Below, one piece after another: positions 62,771 to 64,000 of a stretch of DNA of 64,000 nucleotides. This DNA comes from Saccharopolyspora galaxeae. Its GTDB lineage: Bacteria > Actinomycetota > Actinomycetes > Mycobacteriales > Pseudonocardiaceae. Under the pieces are notes generated by a model that was given only the letters and a program-made list of their open reading frames with translations, was not told the DNA's origin and did not search any database. Numbering within the stretch: position 1 is the first letter of the stretch; the number at the start of each line of letters is the position of its first letter. Both the position numbers and the translations under genes were made by a program. Where the stretch lies: contig NZ_JADDUE010000005.1 in NCBI RefSeq assembly GCF_016526145.1, positions 186,001 to 250,000 of the forward strand. The letters are read 5' to 3'.

Positions 62771-63430
62771 TCAAGCGCTGGTGAACGGGGACGGCACTTC
62801 GCCATCGGCGCTGACCTGCGCGGCCAGGTCGCGGATCGAGGCGGAATCGTTGACGTGCGGGAACTCCTCCTGCGGCACCGGCACGTCGAGGAAGTCGCAC
62901 AGCCGCTGCCAGCCCTCGCCGACGCGGTAGACCAGCAGCCGGTCGGCGGGCACCACGCGCTGCACTTCGGCGTTGTGCCGTTCGAAGACGTCGATGGCGT
63001 GCGCGCGGTCTTCGAACCGGCCGTCGAACGTGCCGTTCCAGATCATCCGCTCGATGGTCGGGCGCAGCTTGGCGCTGAAGTCGTCGTCGCCGGGCGGGTC
63101 CTGCACGAACTGGTAGATCGTGCCGTAGGTGCTGTCGTACCAGCGTTCCGGGTCGCGCACGGTCAGCAACACCTTGGCGTCCGGGTAGAAATCCATCAGT
63201 TCGCGGTAGAACGCACAGCCCGGCCAGTCCACTGTGGACTCGAATCCGCCGAGCACCTGCTGCCAATCGGAGACCCGGCCGTCCATCGCCAGCTCCCAGT
63301 CCTGCGCCCGCTCGGGCTGCGCGATCACCTCGAACATGTGGTAGCAGGGGCCGTAGCCGAGGTGTTCCAGCGCCGCCTTCAGCGATGCGGTGCCGGTGCG
63401 GCCGAACCCGGCTCCGATGATCTTGACCAT
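62771..63430 (-). CDS. PAPS-dependent sulfotransferase family protein
   Basis: A 219-residue sulfotransferase of the PF17784 group. The 5'-phosphosulfate loop is GFGRTGTASLKAAL (9-22), the 3'-phosphate segment is RDPERWYDS, and the late region around DRLLVYRVGEGWQRLCDFLDVPVP is typical. AAGGAG precedes the ATG at 63430. It sits between cysN and the arylsulfotransferase gene in one minus-strand operon, so it would use PAPS built from the CysN/D product. Its acceptor is unknown, and the nearby ATP-grasp set may supply it. Confidence 0.88.
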   Translation of the reverse strand: MVKIIGAGFGRTGTASLKAALEHLGYGPCYHMFEVIAQPERAQDWELAMDGRVSDWQQVLGGFESTVDWPGCAFYRELMDFYPDAKVLLTVRDPERWYDSTYGTIYQFVQDPPGDDDFSAKLRPTIERMIWNGTFDGRFEDRAHAIDVFERHNAEVQRVVPADRLLVYRVGEGWQRLCDFLDVPVPQEEFPHVNDSASIRDLAAQVSADGEVPSPFTSA

Positions 63431-63473
63431 TGCGTTCAACTCCTTGTCGTAGCTGCCCGGCAGCACGCGCCGA

Positions 63474-64000
63474 TCAACTGCGCGTACCGGGGTTCGCCTC
63501 GGTGATCAGGACGGCGCCCGCCGTGGCGTGCGTCGTCTCGTCGATGAGCACTCCGCCGCCGGTGAGCCGGTTGCGCTCGTAGGGGTCGCAGAAGATCGGC
63601 TGCGCCAGGCGCAGTCCGACCTCGCCGATGTCGTTGAGCCCGAGCTCGGCGGCCGGCTCCCGACTCAGCGTGGTGACGTCCAGCCGGTGCCGAACCTCGG
63701 TAACGACGGCTTTGACGGTGCGCGTGGTGTGCTTGAACAGCAGCCGCGTGCCGGGCCGCAGCGGTGCCGCCGCGGTCATCCAGCACACCGTCGCGGACAG
63801 CTCGTCCGCCGGTTCCGGGGCGTTCGCCGCGGCGCACAGCAGATCCCCGCGACCGACGTCGATGTCGTCGGCCAGTCGCAGCGATATCGACAGCGGAGCC
63901 TGCGCGCTGACCAGCGCGCCATCCGCGGTGTCCACCGAGGACACTCGGGATCGCATCCCGGAGGGCAGGTGCAGCACCTCATCGCCCGCTGCCACCGAGC
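63474..64000 (-). CDS. cysN: Sulfate adenylyltransferase large subunit, C-terminal part (window edge)
   Basis: The open frame runs off the right edge and encodes about 175 residues matching the last part of CysN: a domain 2 segment (GDEVLHLPSGMRSRVSSVD), LADDIDVGRGDLLCA, a domain 3 block (LRPGTRLLFKHTTRTVKAVV) and ERNRLTGGGVLIDE. CysN with CysD makes adenylylsulfate at the cost of GTP. No APS-kinase (CysC) domain follows its stop, so PAPS formation needs a CysC elsewhere. The GTP-binding half lies outside the window. Confidence 0.9.
   Translation of the reverse strand, partial: SVAAGDEVLHLPSGMRSRVSSVDTADGALVSAQAPLSISLRLADDIDVGRGDLLCAAANAPEPADELSATVCWMTAAAPLRPGTRLLFKHTTRTVKAVVTEVRHRLDVTTLSREPAAELGLNDIGEVGLRLAQPIFCDPYERNRLTGGGVLIDETTHATAGAVLITEANPGTRS

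Overview
The window is high-G+C actinomycete DNA. Coding regions have strongly G/C-biased third positions, many GTG starts (plus two TTG starts), ATGA/GTGA stop-start overlaps, ANTAR and XRE/DUF397 regulators, a 6C small RNA and a stand-alone Ku/LigD-polymerase pair. The gene mix and a repeated palindrome near GTCCACTGTGGAC suggest Pseudonocardiales, perhaps Saccharopolyspora-like. That placement is an inference. I found no rRNA, tRNA, CRISPR array or intact insertion sequence.

Layout, left to right. (1) 1-2276: non-coding left edge with a 15-bp minisatellite, then an XRE regulator, its DUF397 partner and a small orphan protein. (2) 2370-9117: a secreted cupredoxin, then a tightly overlapping minus-strand operon (MaoC/SCP2-like protein, alpha/beta hydrolase, acyl-CoA ligase, thiolase) with a divergent CaiB/BaiF CoA-transferase. 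It looks like a CoA-thioester catabolic route for an unidentified acid. (3) 9422-20114: lipoprotein, enolase-superfamily enzyme, SDR plus GH15 glycosidase, BenE-type permease, luciferase-like monooxygenase, TSUP permease and an MFS anion permease. (4) 20247-27414: a LysR gene divergent from a six-gene meta-cleavage operon (extradiol dioxygenase, FAH hydrolase, cyclase-family protein, FAD monooxygenase, ACMSD-like amidohydrolase, second FAH protein), with the MFS permease beside it. (5) 27500-31438: P450, SDR and a two-gene ABC exporter. (6) 31522-34577: selA-selB, the selenocysteine-insertion pair. (7) 34727-41130: two signalling proteins, ku, the LigD polymerase domain and a large Clp ATPase.

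(8) 41155-43430 is the odd part. Behind the Clp terminator lies a 6C RNA, then a frameshifted IS3-type orfA remnant, then about 1.7 kb of clearly lower G+C DNA. That DNA carries a DCC/thioredoxin-like CxxC protein, a 17-cysteine reading frame in the -1 frame relative to it, a strong hairpin and a 36-residue single-membrane-span peptide. This is my leading candidate for an undescribed peptide or redox system.

(9) 43564-53150: a pyridoxamine-oxidase-fold protein, an unknown protein, a membrane-anchored sulfite-oxidase-fold enzyme, an epimerase, a fasciclin lipoprotein, and an aromatic-carotenoid type module (phytoene synthase, methyltransferase, CrtU-like desaturase, Rieske DUF5914-type protein). 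(10) 53289-56757: a possible gene remnant, a helical unknown, a subtilase without a signal peptide, UspA and a GAF-ANTAR protein. (11) 56987-64000: an ATP-grasp/GNAT/epimerase plus-strand set facing a threonine-synthase-like PLP enzyme and a CysN-sulfotransferase-arylsulfotransferase operon. Together these suggest sulfation of a small molecule. The window ends inside cysN.
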